Source: Ceraceosorus guamensis
Lineage: Eukaryota > Basidiomycota > Exobasidiomycetes > Ceraceosorales > Ceraceosoraceae
Direction of reading: 5' to 3'
NCBI RefSeq assembly: GCF_003144195.1
Contig: NW_020290007.1
Coordinates: 315,556-379,555, forward strand
DNA: 64,000 bases
The position numbers and the translations under genes were made by a program. Below the pieces are notes generated by a model. The model saw only the letters and a program-made list of their open reading frames with translations, was not told the DNA's origin and did not search any database. Below, piece by piece: positions 20,227-30,053 of this stretch (positions are counted from its first letter, which is position 1; every line of letters starts with the position of its first letter).

Positions 20227-21441
20227 ATGAGGCTTCTGCCGCTCTTTTCCGCTTTGGCACTTTGCCTCCTCGTGGCCGTGCTTCCAAGCGCACTGGCTCA
20301 GAGCGACGACACTCCGTAAGTCCAGCTGCCGTCCATCCACGTGCAGTGTGGCATTTGATCGCGCAGCCGAAGCTGATGGCGCTCGAACTTGCCCTCAACC
20401 CTCTTCCAGCGAGCTCAATGTGATCACGGTCTTCCCCAACAACCCGTTCAACATCGCCAAAAATGGACAGGCAAATAGAGGTGCGTGGATGCTCGCTCTG
20501 GCCAGATGGGGTCCATCCCACTGACTAGACCTTTCGTCTACGCAGTCGTCTTCAACGTCGGTACAAAAGAGGACAGGGCTCTCAAGCTGGAGGGCATCAC
20601 GGGTGCATTCCTAAACACAAAGAAGAAGACAGAGGGTCAAAAAGGCTACGTACTGCGAAACGTAAGTGGGCCTTAGAAGCGCACCGAATGCATCAGCGTG
20701 ACCCCCACAAGCTCATATCTCAAAACCTTCCAATGCCTAGCTCACCATCACGCCGATCAAGGATTTGCCTATCACCACGGGTCTAGGCAAGCCGCTGCAA
20801 GTGCCTTTCGACTTTTCGCCAGAATTCAAGCCTCAAGACCTGGGTATCGAGTTCAGGTTAATCGTTCGTGATGAAGTGAGTGGTGAAACATCCCATGTTA
20901 TCCTTCGAGCAGACCGCAGCACCGTGGAAGCTGAACAAGCCTACCACCTGCTCTGTCTTCCCCTCTCAATCGCAGCAAACGGGCAAGAAGCACAATGTTC
21001 GGGTCTACACTGGAAACGTTACGGTTGTTGAGCCGGAGCGTGTTTGGGATCTGCAGCTGTGAGTGAAGGAGCGCGAATCGCAAGACATGCAGTCATCACT
21101 CAAAAGGGCGTCCCTCCTCTTGCAGCATCTCCGTGTACTTTTTCTTGGGCGCAGTGGTCCTCACAGTGATCTACTGGGCGTCCAAGAGCTACCCGGGCTC
21201 GCGTTCTTTGAGCAAAAGACAGAAGCGGAGCGCAGAGACGAAAAAGGCGGCTGCCAAGAGCGGGAGCGGTTCGAGCTCTGCCACCGCTGCTGCATTCGGC
21301 AAGAGCTCCGCTAACAGCGCGGTGGACGACGAGTGGATCCCTGAAGCGCACAGGCGGAGAGCTCAGAACGCGGCGGCCGCTTCGAGCGGGGACGAGGGCA
21401 GGCCGGCCCTCAAGCCTAGGAGGTCGGGACGTAAGAATTGA
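20227..21441 (+). CDS. IRC22: TRAP-alpha/Irc22-like ER membrane protein
   Basis: Six exons: 20227-20315, 20410-20480, 20546-20661, 20741-20875, 20913-21058 and 21126-21441; 290 residues. The fifth exon could begin at 20910 instead (a gagcag double acceptor), which adds one Gln. Residues 1-25 are a clear signal peptide ending ALAQSDD. A lumenal beta-rich domain carries VITVFPNNPFNIAKNGQ, VVFNVGT and KPLQVPFDFSPEF. One membrane helix (from ISVYFFLGAVVLTVIYW) and a basic cytosolic tail follow. This is the architecture of the translocon-associated protein alpha family, whose fungal members are called Irc22. The family sits next to the Sec61 channel and helps translocation of some precursors; the yeast role is poorly defined. 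Confidence 0.85.
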
Positions 21442-21868
21442 GCAGGCGCGGGGAAGAGGAATATTGGGGGAGCAGGCATGGAAGAGAGAAAGGATGTTTG
21501 TAGCAGAAAAGCATCATCAGCGCGACACGGCCAAGGGTGATGCTGAGGTCACAGATGAGTGCGCGCAACTGCTGCTGCATTGGGACGACGAGTGCGCGAG
21601 AGCAGCTTTCAATGAAGTGCTGCTGATGCGGTGCACCCTGCTGCAATGTCGAGAAGTCAAAAAAAAAGCTTATAATGCGCGAAGCGAAGCGTCGACGAGC
21701 AATCATATATAGCGCTATGAAGCAAGAAAGGCACTGAAGCGTGGGTGGCTATAGACAAGCATTGGGTTTCGAGGGGTATACAAGGGTTGGATTCAAGTTG
21801 CAGTGATCTACGGATGGTGTCGAGCAACAAAGTATGACTGTTCGAGGTGTCAGGCAGCTCTGCGAGCC
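21442..21868. other. convergent intergenic spacer
   Basis: 3' flanks of the TRAP-alpha gene and the lactamase-like gene. It includes an A-rich stretch near 21660; no gene is visible. Confidence 0.5.
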
Positions 21869-23182
21869 TTAATCGAGTTCAATGATTGCTCCAGCGGCCA
21901 AAGCCAAGGCGACGGGGTGCCAAGTCTTGTCGTCCTCCTGTTCAGAACCCTTCTGCTCAAGATGATGACGCAAGATGCTCTGGGCTGCCTCTTGTCTCTG
22001 ATCGTCTGGATCTCCACGCTTGATGCGCAATGCTTCATCCACCGACAGACCGCCCAAAGGCTGGATCCTGGACAGGTACGAGATGAGACCTTGGGCGTGT
22101 TTGGGCTCGTCGTGCGTATTGATCAGACGTGAGGCTCGCGTCTTGCTGATGATCCTAAGAGCCGGCTCTAGACCCAATTGCACCTTGTCGCCCAGAATCA
22201 CTTCGATTTGGCCCACCGTAACGTTGAGATCGAGTTGTTTTTGATTGCAATCTGATCAGTTGGCTGCTGGGTTCATGCATGATGGACATTCCCGACGCAT
22301 ATACTCACAAGGAATGCGATGAGAATCCCACCCTGTCAGATATCCTGCGCATTCGATCTGTGTGAGCCAAGGAGGTACAGAAGTCTCTTCGATGCCGTGA
22401 GGAGAGTAAAGCAGGTATCGCTCCTTCCACGCGCTGCCTTGATCCTTGGAAGAGGTGAAACGTTGCCTCCACAGAATCAGGAGCGCATTGTGCAAACGCG
22501 GCCAAGCTGGATGCCACCCTTCTCGAGCTGGGATTGTGAGCAATTGAACGTTCTGCGGGAGGTTCGAATCGACCTTCTCATCCCAGCTTGGTCGCTGATT
22601 CCACGAGGAGACTGGAATGACAACAGGTTGTCGAGAGGCCAGATCGTGAACGTGCTTCGAAGCGTTTTGCGTAGCGAAAAGGGCTATTCGTGCGGGTATG
22701 TTTGCTAAAGACTGCGCGCGCGTCGTCGATAAGGCATGATGTTTCAGGAGAGAGTTGCGAGGCACGCGCGAAGCGCTACTGCAACATCCCTACTGCCCAT
22801 TTCCATCTCGACTGCTCACCTCGGGATGCGCATGATCGGTGAATTCGAAAGCAGTGAGCACAGCGTCTAGTCCGTTCGATGCTTCATCGCGTGCTGCAGA
22901 TGTCGAGCGAAGCCTGACAAGTTCGTGGATCTGCTCGTCCAGCGCTTCGATGGACGGCACCACAGCCTGCACCGCCCTCACTTCCCTGCTGAACTTGGGA
23001 TGATAGGAGGTGGAGCCTGCAGTGTGCAGCCAGGGATCTATGGCTAGCGTAAAGATACCGCTTTGCGAGCAATGCTCATGCGCCGAGTCGTCGTAGGTCG
23101 GAAGCGAAAGAAGCCAGGCTGTGTCCCCGTTCAAACGCTGCAGATGCGCTTGACCAGGAGGAGGCAGCTGTATCTTTGACAT
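21869..23182 (-). CDS. metallo-beta-lactamase-fold protein of a fungal family
   Basis: Three exons on the minus strand: 23182-22820, 22711-22309 and 22251-21869; 382 residues. Intron 1 (108 nt) is a multiple of three and is recognised by one in-frame stop and by restoring the motif FTDHAHPE-SLANIPARIALFAT. The start of the protein (GDTAWLLSL, LAIDPWLHTAGSTSYHPKFS) and the later HPAWPRLHNALLIL segment match fungal proteins with a metallo-beta-lactamase fold. In most members the metal loop reads HEFTDH; here it reads FEFTDH, so a key His is missing. No substrate is known to me. The order of motifs supports the fold; catalytic activity is doubtful. Confidence 0.75.
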
Positions 23183-24060
23183 GGCAATCTTGTCCCAACG
23201 TTCTTCATTGGCGACTGGACTCTTTCATCCATCGAATCGCTCACGCTTGTGTTGCGGTGCGGGAGCGGAAGAAGAGCCAAACTTGTAAGAAGAGGATGCG
23301 GACGAGAAGCATATGATGGATGATGGACTCGCAGTCGCGACCAACCGCTGAATGACCTGATCGGCTGTGACTCAACATGGACCCCCAGCACGACCGTCCT
23401 CCGGCCCCTGGCCGGCTGGCCCCTCAGCGTGCTGATTCGCGATTACTCCACCTCGCCATGCATCATCAGGTGCAGCTAGCTATAGCTAGCTAGCCAGCCA
23501 GGCCCAAGGTGAAGCGCTTCGTAGCGCTAAATTGATTCAAGATTCCTGGCGTCGTCACGTGCGTCTGCGCATGGGGGCGGCGTCGTCCAGGCGAGGAAAT
23601 CGATCGAGGATATGAGAGCCACGTCGGCATGCAACTCAAGACTCAAGACTCTTGACTTGGTGGATGAATCTGTGCTGGTTGGAGTCATGCACCACAGCTT
23701 TGGTGCTTAGCGCTTCTTGGTCTGATGGCGAGTCTCGAGTCTCGAGTCTCAAATGAATCTCGAACGCCACATCCCCCTGCTGACAGCCCTCGCCTGCAGA
23801 GCTGAACGTAGCTCGTCTTCATATCGCACCACCTCCAGCAAGCCCACCATTCATCGCGTCTCAGATCAGGACTTCCGATCTGCTGCTGCCTTTCAAACCT
23901 CCCTCTGCGCCCCAAGCTTGCCCATTCTTGTCCGCACTGCACATCACCTAGGAAGCCCCGAGAGCTGCACGACTGCGCGACGCCCTCTCTGCTTCTCGGC
24001 GTAGGCTGACGAACAAGGGCTCACACACATCGCGATCAGGTGTCAGGATTTTCGCGCACC
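23183..24060. other. divergent intergenic region with repeats
   Basis: Shared upstream region of the lactamase-like gene (-) and SPC2 (+). It has a block of tagctagc words near 23474-23500 and a GACTC/GAGTC cluster at 23631-23760. No gene is visible. Confidence 0.5.
23631..23760. repeat. GAYTCNN repeat cluster
   Basis: Contains caactcaagactcaagactcttgac and gagtctcgagtctcgagtctc, both with 7-base spacing and in opposite orientations about 90 bases apart, so they can form an imperfect inverted repeat. Confidence 0.7.
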
Positions 24061-25034
24061 ATGTCTGACAAAGCAGCGTCAAAGTCTGCTGCTCCTTCGC
24101 CTTCTGAGGCTCCAGCTCGGATCTACATTGACAATTCCAACAGCACAGAACTCAAGCTGACATGCGACGAGGCAGTTGAGCGGGTGAGTGGTGCTGCTAC
24201 ACTTTATTCCGTGGATCCTTATCCTGAGCACATCAGCCCATCTTTCTTCTCTACCGCATCTTGTAGATCTTGACATCCAACAGTACCAATCCCTGGAGAG
24301 CATCTCACCTATTGGTCGATATCAGATTGGTTTTGGGCTTCATCGCTTCGATTGAGATGATTGGCGTTTCTGCATGGGCTTGGAAGATCGTGCCAGAGTG
24401 GAACGAGAACAAGGGCTTGACAGCTGTTGCTGTTGCTGTGTGAGTCCATCTGCGCGCTTTACGCCGTAATTGTGTGCGCTCACTTGTGCCGAGCTTTTAC
24501 TCATCATTTGCTCGAACGCGCGGCACATCAGCTACATGGTACTGTCAGGCATACAGACCGCTTTGGCCTACCTCGAAGGCGACACCATCTTCCGAGGCGC
24601 GCAAAGCTCTTCCGACGCTTCTTCATCGGCGACCTCGTCGTCGCAAAAGAAACTTCGCATCTCGTCTGGCGCTCTGCCCAAGGCGCAAACCGACAAAGAA
24701 GCTTCGAAGGAGGATGGTAGGAAGTGGACCACTCCGCCAGTCTACGAGCTCGAGCTTGAATGGAGCGGAGCAAAGGTACGAAAGAGCGGAAAGGAGAAGA
24801 TCAATCTTGGACATATGGGTGAGTCTCGTGAGGCGCGGCAACAGAGTCGCTGCCACACTCTGCGGTACACCATGAATCAGAAGGAGCGAACAGCTGGCCT
24901 GATGCTGCAATTCTTCCTGTTCTCTCTTGGGGGAAAAAACCGCATCAGGCGAATGGTTTACGCAGGAAGGAGAATTCGTCGAGGACATCTTTTCGAAGAA
25001 GCTGCTGGCTGCCATCGACTCTGTCTTGGCGTGA
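24061..25034 (+). CDS. SPC2: signal peptidase complex subunit 2 (Spc2/SPC25)
   Basis: Four exons: 24061-24183, 24267-24439, 24532-24818 and 24949-25034; 222 residues, all joints in frame. The N-terminal cytosolic part has the family segment YIDNSNSTELKLTCDEA. Two membrane helices follow (around LLVDIRLVLGFIASIEMIGV and LTAVAVAVYMVLSGIQTAL), then a cytosolic tail ending GEWFTQEGEFVEDIFSKKLL, typical of the family end. Spc2 is a non-catalytic subunit of the ER signal peptidase and links the enzyme to the Sec61 channel. The last exon is short; it is supported by the exact match of its phase and by the family-like ending. Confidence 0.92.
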
Positions 25035-25944
25035 GGGGAACAATCCCAGGAAAGAATGGCTTTGCGAGAGGAGGAGCAGCTCTTTCTCAGGTGATCAGCT
25101 GTGTCCGCCTCGATGCTTATCCTGCGCGAAATGTTTCCAAAAGATTGGGCAAAACATAAAGTCGATGTCATTGCAAGCTGGCGTCACAAAATTTGGAGCG
25201 AGATGACTGACGTTGGCCAGTCACGAGTGCTGTTTCCTCTGTGCGTGTACGATGCGGCGCGTTGCCCAGCAGCTAGGATGGGGACACATTCACCAGTCAC
25301 TGATGAGTCTGCGGAGCTGTCGGTGTGACCAACGATGCTTGTTTGAATGTCGTGAGTCTGATCTCGCGCGCAAATGATCAGAATTTGAATTTGAGTCGCT
25401 CAATGTGAGTGCGAATAGGAATTTGGGTTGCTGTGAATCAAATGGCTTGCCTGCCTGGATGCTCCACATTTGTGATCATTCACCAGTCACCACTCGTCAT
25501 ATTCACATTCGCACTCACGACTTGTACCGCTCGCCAATCGTCAATCCTCGCAGCAGGAGAGCGCGCGTGCATCAGCAGCAGAGCACATGCAGCGAGCCGC
25601 GTTGCACGCGCAGAGAGAGCAACTCGTGACTGACTGCGCGCGCGTCGTGTAGGTTCTTCGAAATTCTCGAGGTTTGTTGCGATATGGAGGAGGGTTGGGT
25701 GGCTGGTGCATTCACACTCATTCACACTCTTGACTCGTGACTCAAACTGCGACTTGACTCACAACTGCTTCCCTGATTGGGAGTCTCCGATACAGTCACC
25801 AGTAAACACAATCGTGAATATCGATCGCGAATGCACATTATTGGCAGCAGCCAGCTTTGCGATTCCCTTTGCATGCGTGCCCTCACAATTCCCACCACTC
25901 GCGGGACTCTTCCACCTTGCCTGACTCGGCCTGCACCTTCGACC
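25035..25944. other. intergenic region with GAYTC repeats
   Basis: Lies between SPC2 and the TPR gene, both on the plus strand. Dense GACTC, GATTC, GAGTC and CATTCAC words occur at 25286-25520 and 25706-25800. The final ~100 bases should be the TPR gene promoter. No gene is visible. Confidence 0.5.
25706..25800. repeat. GACTC/CATTCAC repeat cluster
   Basis: cattcacactcattcacactcttgactcgtgactcaaac is followed by cttgactcacaac. The spacing is mostly 5-7 bases. It belongs to the same family of intergenic motifs as the other clusters. Confidence 0.6.
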
Positions 25945-27430
25945 ATGACCTCCCTTCGCGCCTCGTCTTCTGTGCGCTCTGTGCTGACGAGCGTTGGCAC
26001 TCGCCCAAGCCAAGTCAAGCTGAACAACAGCTCATCCATCCTTGCTCCACATCGACACTTATCCCTCGCATGCTCCTCCCTCACCGCATCGCACCGCTCG
26101 CACTCATCGCCTTCTGCAAGATGCGCCTGCTCCGCTCAATCGGGAGCGCAAGTGTCGGGTCTAGGGACGCGGGGGGATGGTGGTGAGAGGACATACGCGA
26201 CTGGGACCACACCCACTTGGAGCGTGGATGATCCTTCGGAAGTGGAGAGCCAGAAATTCTTGCAGGCTGGAACGACGGCTTTGGAAGCTGGCGATATGGA
26301 GAGTGCAAAGGTGCGTGTGTGTTGCCAGTCATTGGCTCGTGCGGCGATGATCGAGGCGAGTCAAGCACCCGGGACTTGCAAGGAGTCGTAGCAGAATTCA
26401 CAATTGTAGGCGCATGCAGAAGCAGAAGCACGTCTTGCCGTGTCTGAGTTGGATCACGGCTATCGCATCGGTGGCGGAGGTTGTGCATCTGTGTCGTCGA
26501 GCATAGGTCATCGTCGCTCATCATTCTCCCTTGTCTGGCTCTCGTGCCTTCCAATACAGAAAGCGTACGAGCAATCTCTGGCTGTGAAAGAGAACGCCTC
26601 GGCTCACTTCAATTTGGGAGTCTGTCGTTATCACGCTCGTAAGTGTCGTCGCCTATCTGTTCGCTTCAACAAGATCCATACTCAGTACCCGAATCGACTG
26701 CGCTCTCTTCACTCTCTTCGGCCTCCCTATGGCTCTCTTCGATCATTGCTGCTTCCCTACCCCTCCGCCCCTCCCCCCTCTCTCTCTCTACGTTTCAACG
26801 TACACAGGTGATTTGGAAGGGGCTGTAGCGTCTTGGGAAGCGGTGCTCAAGCTGGCCCCTCAATCGCCAGATGCCCACACCAACATAGCCAGCTGCTACG
26901 TCCTTTCCAAACCTGCCAGACCAGATCTAGCCCTGGATCATCTCAAGTGAGTCGTCATTCCCACCAGACCCGGCAGACACACACCAGAATACGCGCCGAT
27001 ATTCCTTTCGCTCCGCTCCCCCCCCCCCCCCCCCCCCTCTAATGCTTCTTGCCAATGCGCTCGACAGGAAAGCTTCCGCTCTAGCTCCCGAAGATGCAGA
27101 GATTCACTACAACATGGCAGCAGTGCTAGAAGCCGTAGAGAATCTGGAAGAGTGCCTGGTAGCGTATCAGAGAGCGTTAGCCGGTGGTATAAACGTGAGT
27201 TGCTGCGTCACGCAAACGTCTCACGTCGACGATGCGAGTGTACTCGCCATCGCCACTAGCCTCTCAAGCCCAGCCCACCTTTCCCTTCGTGCCCCACCAC
27301 TTCCGCTCGAGCCGCTCAGAGGGCCGAGCAGAATATCAGAAATGTTCAGGCAAAAATTCTGGGCGCCAAGGCGGCAAACGAAGCGAACGCTGACAAGGTT
27401 GCCAAGCCCGAACTGGAAGAGAAGCACTAA
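25945..27430 (+). CDS. mitochondrial TPR-repeat protein
   Basis: Five exons: 25945-26310, 26560-26638, 26808-26946, 27068-27194 and 27320-27430; 273 residues, all joints in frame. The first ~85 residues are rich in Ser, Arg and His with almost no acidic residues, as in a mitochondrial presequence. Three to four tetratricopeptide repeats follow: FLQAGTTALEAGDMESAK, AYEQSLAVKENASAHFNLGV, ASWEAVLKLAPQSPDAHTNI and LAPEDAEIHYNMAAVLEAVE. The tail is Lys/Ala/Glu-rich. TPR repeats bind other proteins; the partner is unknown. Intron 3 contains a 20-base C run. The function cannot be narrowed further. Confidence 0.8.
27018..27037 (+). repeat. poly-C tract of 20 bases
   Basis: An uninterrupted run of 20 C lies in intron 3 of the TPR gene, 30 bases before the acceptor. 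Together with upstream pyrimidines it may act as an unusual polypyrimidine tract; its length may also be unstable or miscalled. Confidence 0.9.
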
Positions 27431-27664
27431 AGCCAGCAGCAGCAGGGTTCAGCTGCGAAATCGCAAGCGCGCACGACGAGGGATGCAGAAAGGCAAGCTT
27501 AATGAGTCTCGATTGTCTCTAGCGAGCGGCGCGCGGGTATACCAGGACATTTCGGGTCGGTCATGGGGAAAGGCAATGAATGGATGAATGGGCTCAAGGA
27601 GCCATCGAAAGAAGTGGGTGCTGCGTCAATGTTGTCAACGGAAAGAGACAAGGTGCAGTGCCAA

Positions 27665-29953
27665 CTACCGGTTGAGAAGGTCCTTGATGGACATACCGCC
27701 GCCGTTGATTGGCCTGTCGCCAGTCGCAGTCAGAGAGCCAGGTCTGCTCGCAGGTGCTCTGCTCTGTCGATCCGATGCCGCGCCACTGTCCACCTCGTAC
27801 TTTTGCATCGGCCTCGAGCCGAGTGTCCTTGGTGCAGCATTGGTCGTCGGAGCATCTCTGATCTGCACCTTTCTGCCCGTCTCCTCCGCAATGCGCCTGC
27901 CACCATCTTCGGTGACGATGCGCGTGTGATCATGTCCCAGATCTGCGCGGAGTGAGAGCGGACTCTTGGTTCGAAACATGCCTTCCGTTCTCGTGTGCGG
28001 CAGTGGAGGCGTCATGACTGCGCCTTGACTCGTCGGCGCTGCATGATGATGGTGGTGCTGCGGGTAGTCGTAGTCTACAGTCATCTTCCTTTTGCTGGGA
28101 CTCGGACCGTGCACAGGCGGCAGCGCGCTGGGTGAATAGAAAGGGCTCGTCTGACTAGGCGTGACCGATCCACTGGAGTGCACATAAGGCGGGCGTTTTC
28201 CATAGCCTTGAGGATAGAAGCTGCCATGCTGCTCACCACGTACTCGGTCGTCTGCCGCGCTAGTGGTGAGCCCGCGTGGACGACCGATGAGTCCTTGCGG
28301 ACCGTGAAGGTAGTGCTGCTCCAGATAGCTGTGCTGTTGCTGATGTGCGCCGTGAGCTCTGCGAGGATCCGCAGGGTCAGCATGATGAGCTCGCATTTGA
28401 GTGTCTTGCAGGATTGCGGCTTGCAATGCAGGATCCAACACCTCCGTAGGTGTCTGGGGTGCGCGTTGCAGCACGGACGGCATCTGTGTCAAATGCGGCG
28501 TAGGCATGCCGCGAACCGAGGGCTGATCGTTTGAATGGGCACCTAGTGTCGTCACTGTTGGGACGTAGCTACTCGTCCTTCTCCTCTGGGGCGGTCGCGA
28601 GACACCATCCTCAGGATCGCCTGCGGCGTCGTACGACATTGGGTCGTCAACCTCTTGCTCGGCATCATTTGCTCGCGTGTTGTTCAGGCCCAGATAATCC
28701 GGACCCAGCTGCGCTTGGGCGACGGGAATGTCAAGCGTCCACCAACCGCCCTTGCCTCGCGCCGCTTGGCTTTGATTGGCCTGGCCGGAGGACAAGCTGT
28801 CGTAGATGTCTTGGGCTGTCCTAGGCACATTGACGAAACAGTTGCTCAAGCTCAGGTTGTGTCGCACTGTGTTTTGCCAGCTTTGATACTCTGGTCCGTT
28901 GAGCGAATACAAGTCGGGCAAAAGATTGCTGATCCACGTGTAGATCTCTCTCAGCGTCATTCTGCCGTCTGAAGACGACGCAATGGCCTGGGCGCACAAC
29001 GATGTATAGCTGAAAGGCGGCCTTCTTCGACGTCGACTCTGGGTGCTGCGATCAGTGACGTTTGGTAGTGGCTGCTGCGCGTTGACAGGAGAAGGCGAAG
29101 CTGCAATTACCGATCCGTGACCCATAGCACTCCTTTGCGGCGGAAGCTCGTCCGCCACAACCCACCGCGGCGAAGCGCCTTCGGAGAAATGCAATAGTCG
29201 ATGGCCTGGTGACGTTGCACTGGTGCTTTGCGAACGCGCATTGCGACCAGGCAGACTCTTCAGCGGGCGCTCCGGGACGCTACTCGATGCACTCCCCTGT
29301 GCATCTTCTCGCTGATGCCAGCCTGAATAGGCCGGATGCATGTGAGCCGAGCCACGAGACTGGCGAAAGCGGGGCGAGTCATCCACAGCTAGCTCTTCCA
29401 TGAGCAGAGGTGACAGTGGTGTCTGTGGTCTTGATGCTGATGAAGGGTGCGCAAAAGAGAGGCTGTTGCGCTGTTGAGCCTGTGTATGTGTGCCAGATCG
29501 CTTTGGTAGGCCGACAGGCGCGAAAAGTAGCGGAGAAGTGCGGGTGGTAAATGTTCCGGATTGAGTTGAACCCTCCAAAGAGTACGTCGTTGTGCCTGAC
29601 GCTACGCTGTCGCGACGTCCGCGACGCCAGTCCCACAGCGATGTCGAAGTTGTGCTAGGCGTACCGTCACTGCTTGCGAGCTGCGAGGGCGGATAAGTCG
29701 GGCTTTGCAGGGACCCACCTCCGGCCATATGGTGCAGGGCCGATGGCCGCGGGACAGAGAGCGTGCTGGCTCTGCCTCTCGAGCCCAAATTGGGCCTGAT
29801 GAGAGGCCCAAGAGCAGAGTCGTGCCTACTCGGCGGACCGCGCAAGCTGGGTTCTGAAGCATTGCTATATGTGGTCTCGCGGGCACCTGTGGTCATCAAA
29901 GAGCTACGATTCTGCGAACGATTCTCCGGAGCGAGCATCGAGCCCATGTCCAT
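27665..29953 (-). CDS. forkhead transcription factor
   Basis: If translated on its own, the ATG at 29953 (reading MDMGSMLAPENR) gives a 762-residue protein. The forkhead DNA-binding domain lies at about 29040-28715: RRRRRPPFSYTSLCAQAI, then DGRMTLREIYTWISNLLPDL and WQNTVRHNLSLSNCFVNV, the recognition helix, ending GGWWTLDIP. Both flanks are long, Ser/Pro/His/Gln-rich and probably disordered. The last residues (MSIKDLLNR) resemble a short motif common in fungal regulators. Forkhead proteins of this kind control cell-cycle or morphogenesis genes in fungi. The start is uncertain because the frame is open upstream through the complete Mtd1 coding region; see the continuous-frame entry and findings. 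There is no intron in the coding part. Confidence 0.85.
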   Translation of the reverse strand: MDMGSMLAPENRSQNRSSLMTTGARETTYSNASEPSLRGPPSRHDSALGPLIRPNLGSRGRASTLSVPRPSALHHMAGGGSLQSPTYPPSQLASSDGTPSTTSTSLWDWRRGRRDSVASGTTTYSLEGSTQSGTFTTRTSPLLFAPVGLPKRSGTHTQAQQRNSLSFAHPSSASRPQTPLSPLLMEELAVDDSPRFRQSRGSAHMHPAYSGWHQREDAQGSASSSVPERPLKSLPGRNARSQSTSATSPGHRLLHFSEGASPRWVVADELPPQRSAMGHGSVIAASPSPVNAQQPLPNVTDRSTQSRRRRRPPFSYTSLCAQAIASSSDGRMTLREIYTWISNLLPDLYSLNGPEYQSWQNTVRHNLSLSNCFVNVPRTAQDIYDSLSSGQANQSQAARGKGGWWTLDIPVAQAQLGPDYLGLNNTRANDAEQEVDDPMSYDAAGDPEDGVSRPPQRRRTSSYVPTVTTLGAHSNDQPSVRGMPTPHLTQMPSVLQRAPQTPTEVLDPALQAAILQDTQMRAHHADPADPRRAHGAHQQQHSYLEQHYLHGPQGLIGRPRGLTTSAADDRVRGEQHGSFYPQGYGKRPPYVHSSGSVTPSQTSPFYSPSALPPVHGPSPSKRKMTVDYDYPQHHHHHAAPTSQGAVMTPPLPHTRTEGMFRTKSPLSLRADLGHDHTRIVTEDGGRRIAEETGRKVQIRDAPTTNAAPRTLGSRPMQKYEVDSGAASDRQSRAPASRPGSLTATGDRPINGGGMSIKDLLNR

Positions 29954-30053
29954 TGGTCCTCCTGGAGGCTTGCCATCTTGACCCTCATGGTTGGGCGGCC
30001 CTCGCGGTCGACTCGCAGGTGGCGGCGGCGGTCCTCCGTAGCGCGATCTGTGA

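Noticed and set aside
22556-22576. tRNA B-box-like word (ggttcgaatc)
   Set aside because: It lies in the coding exon of the lactamase-like gene and no A box or cloverleaf surrounds it.
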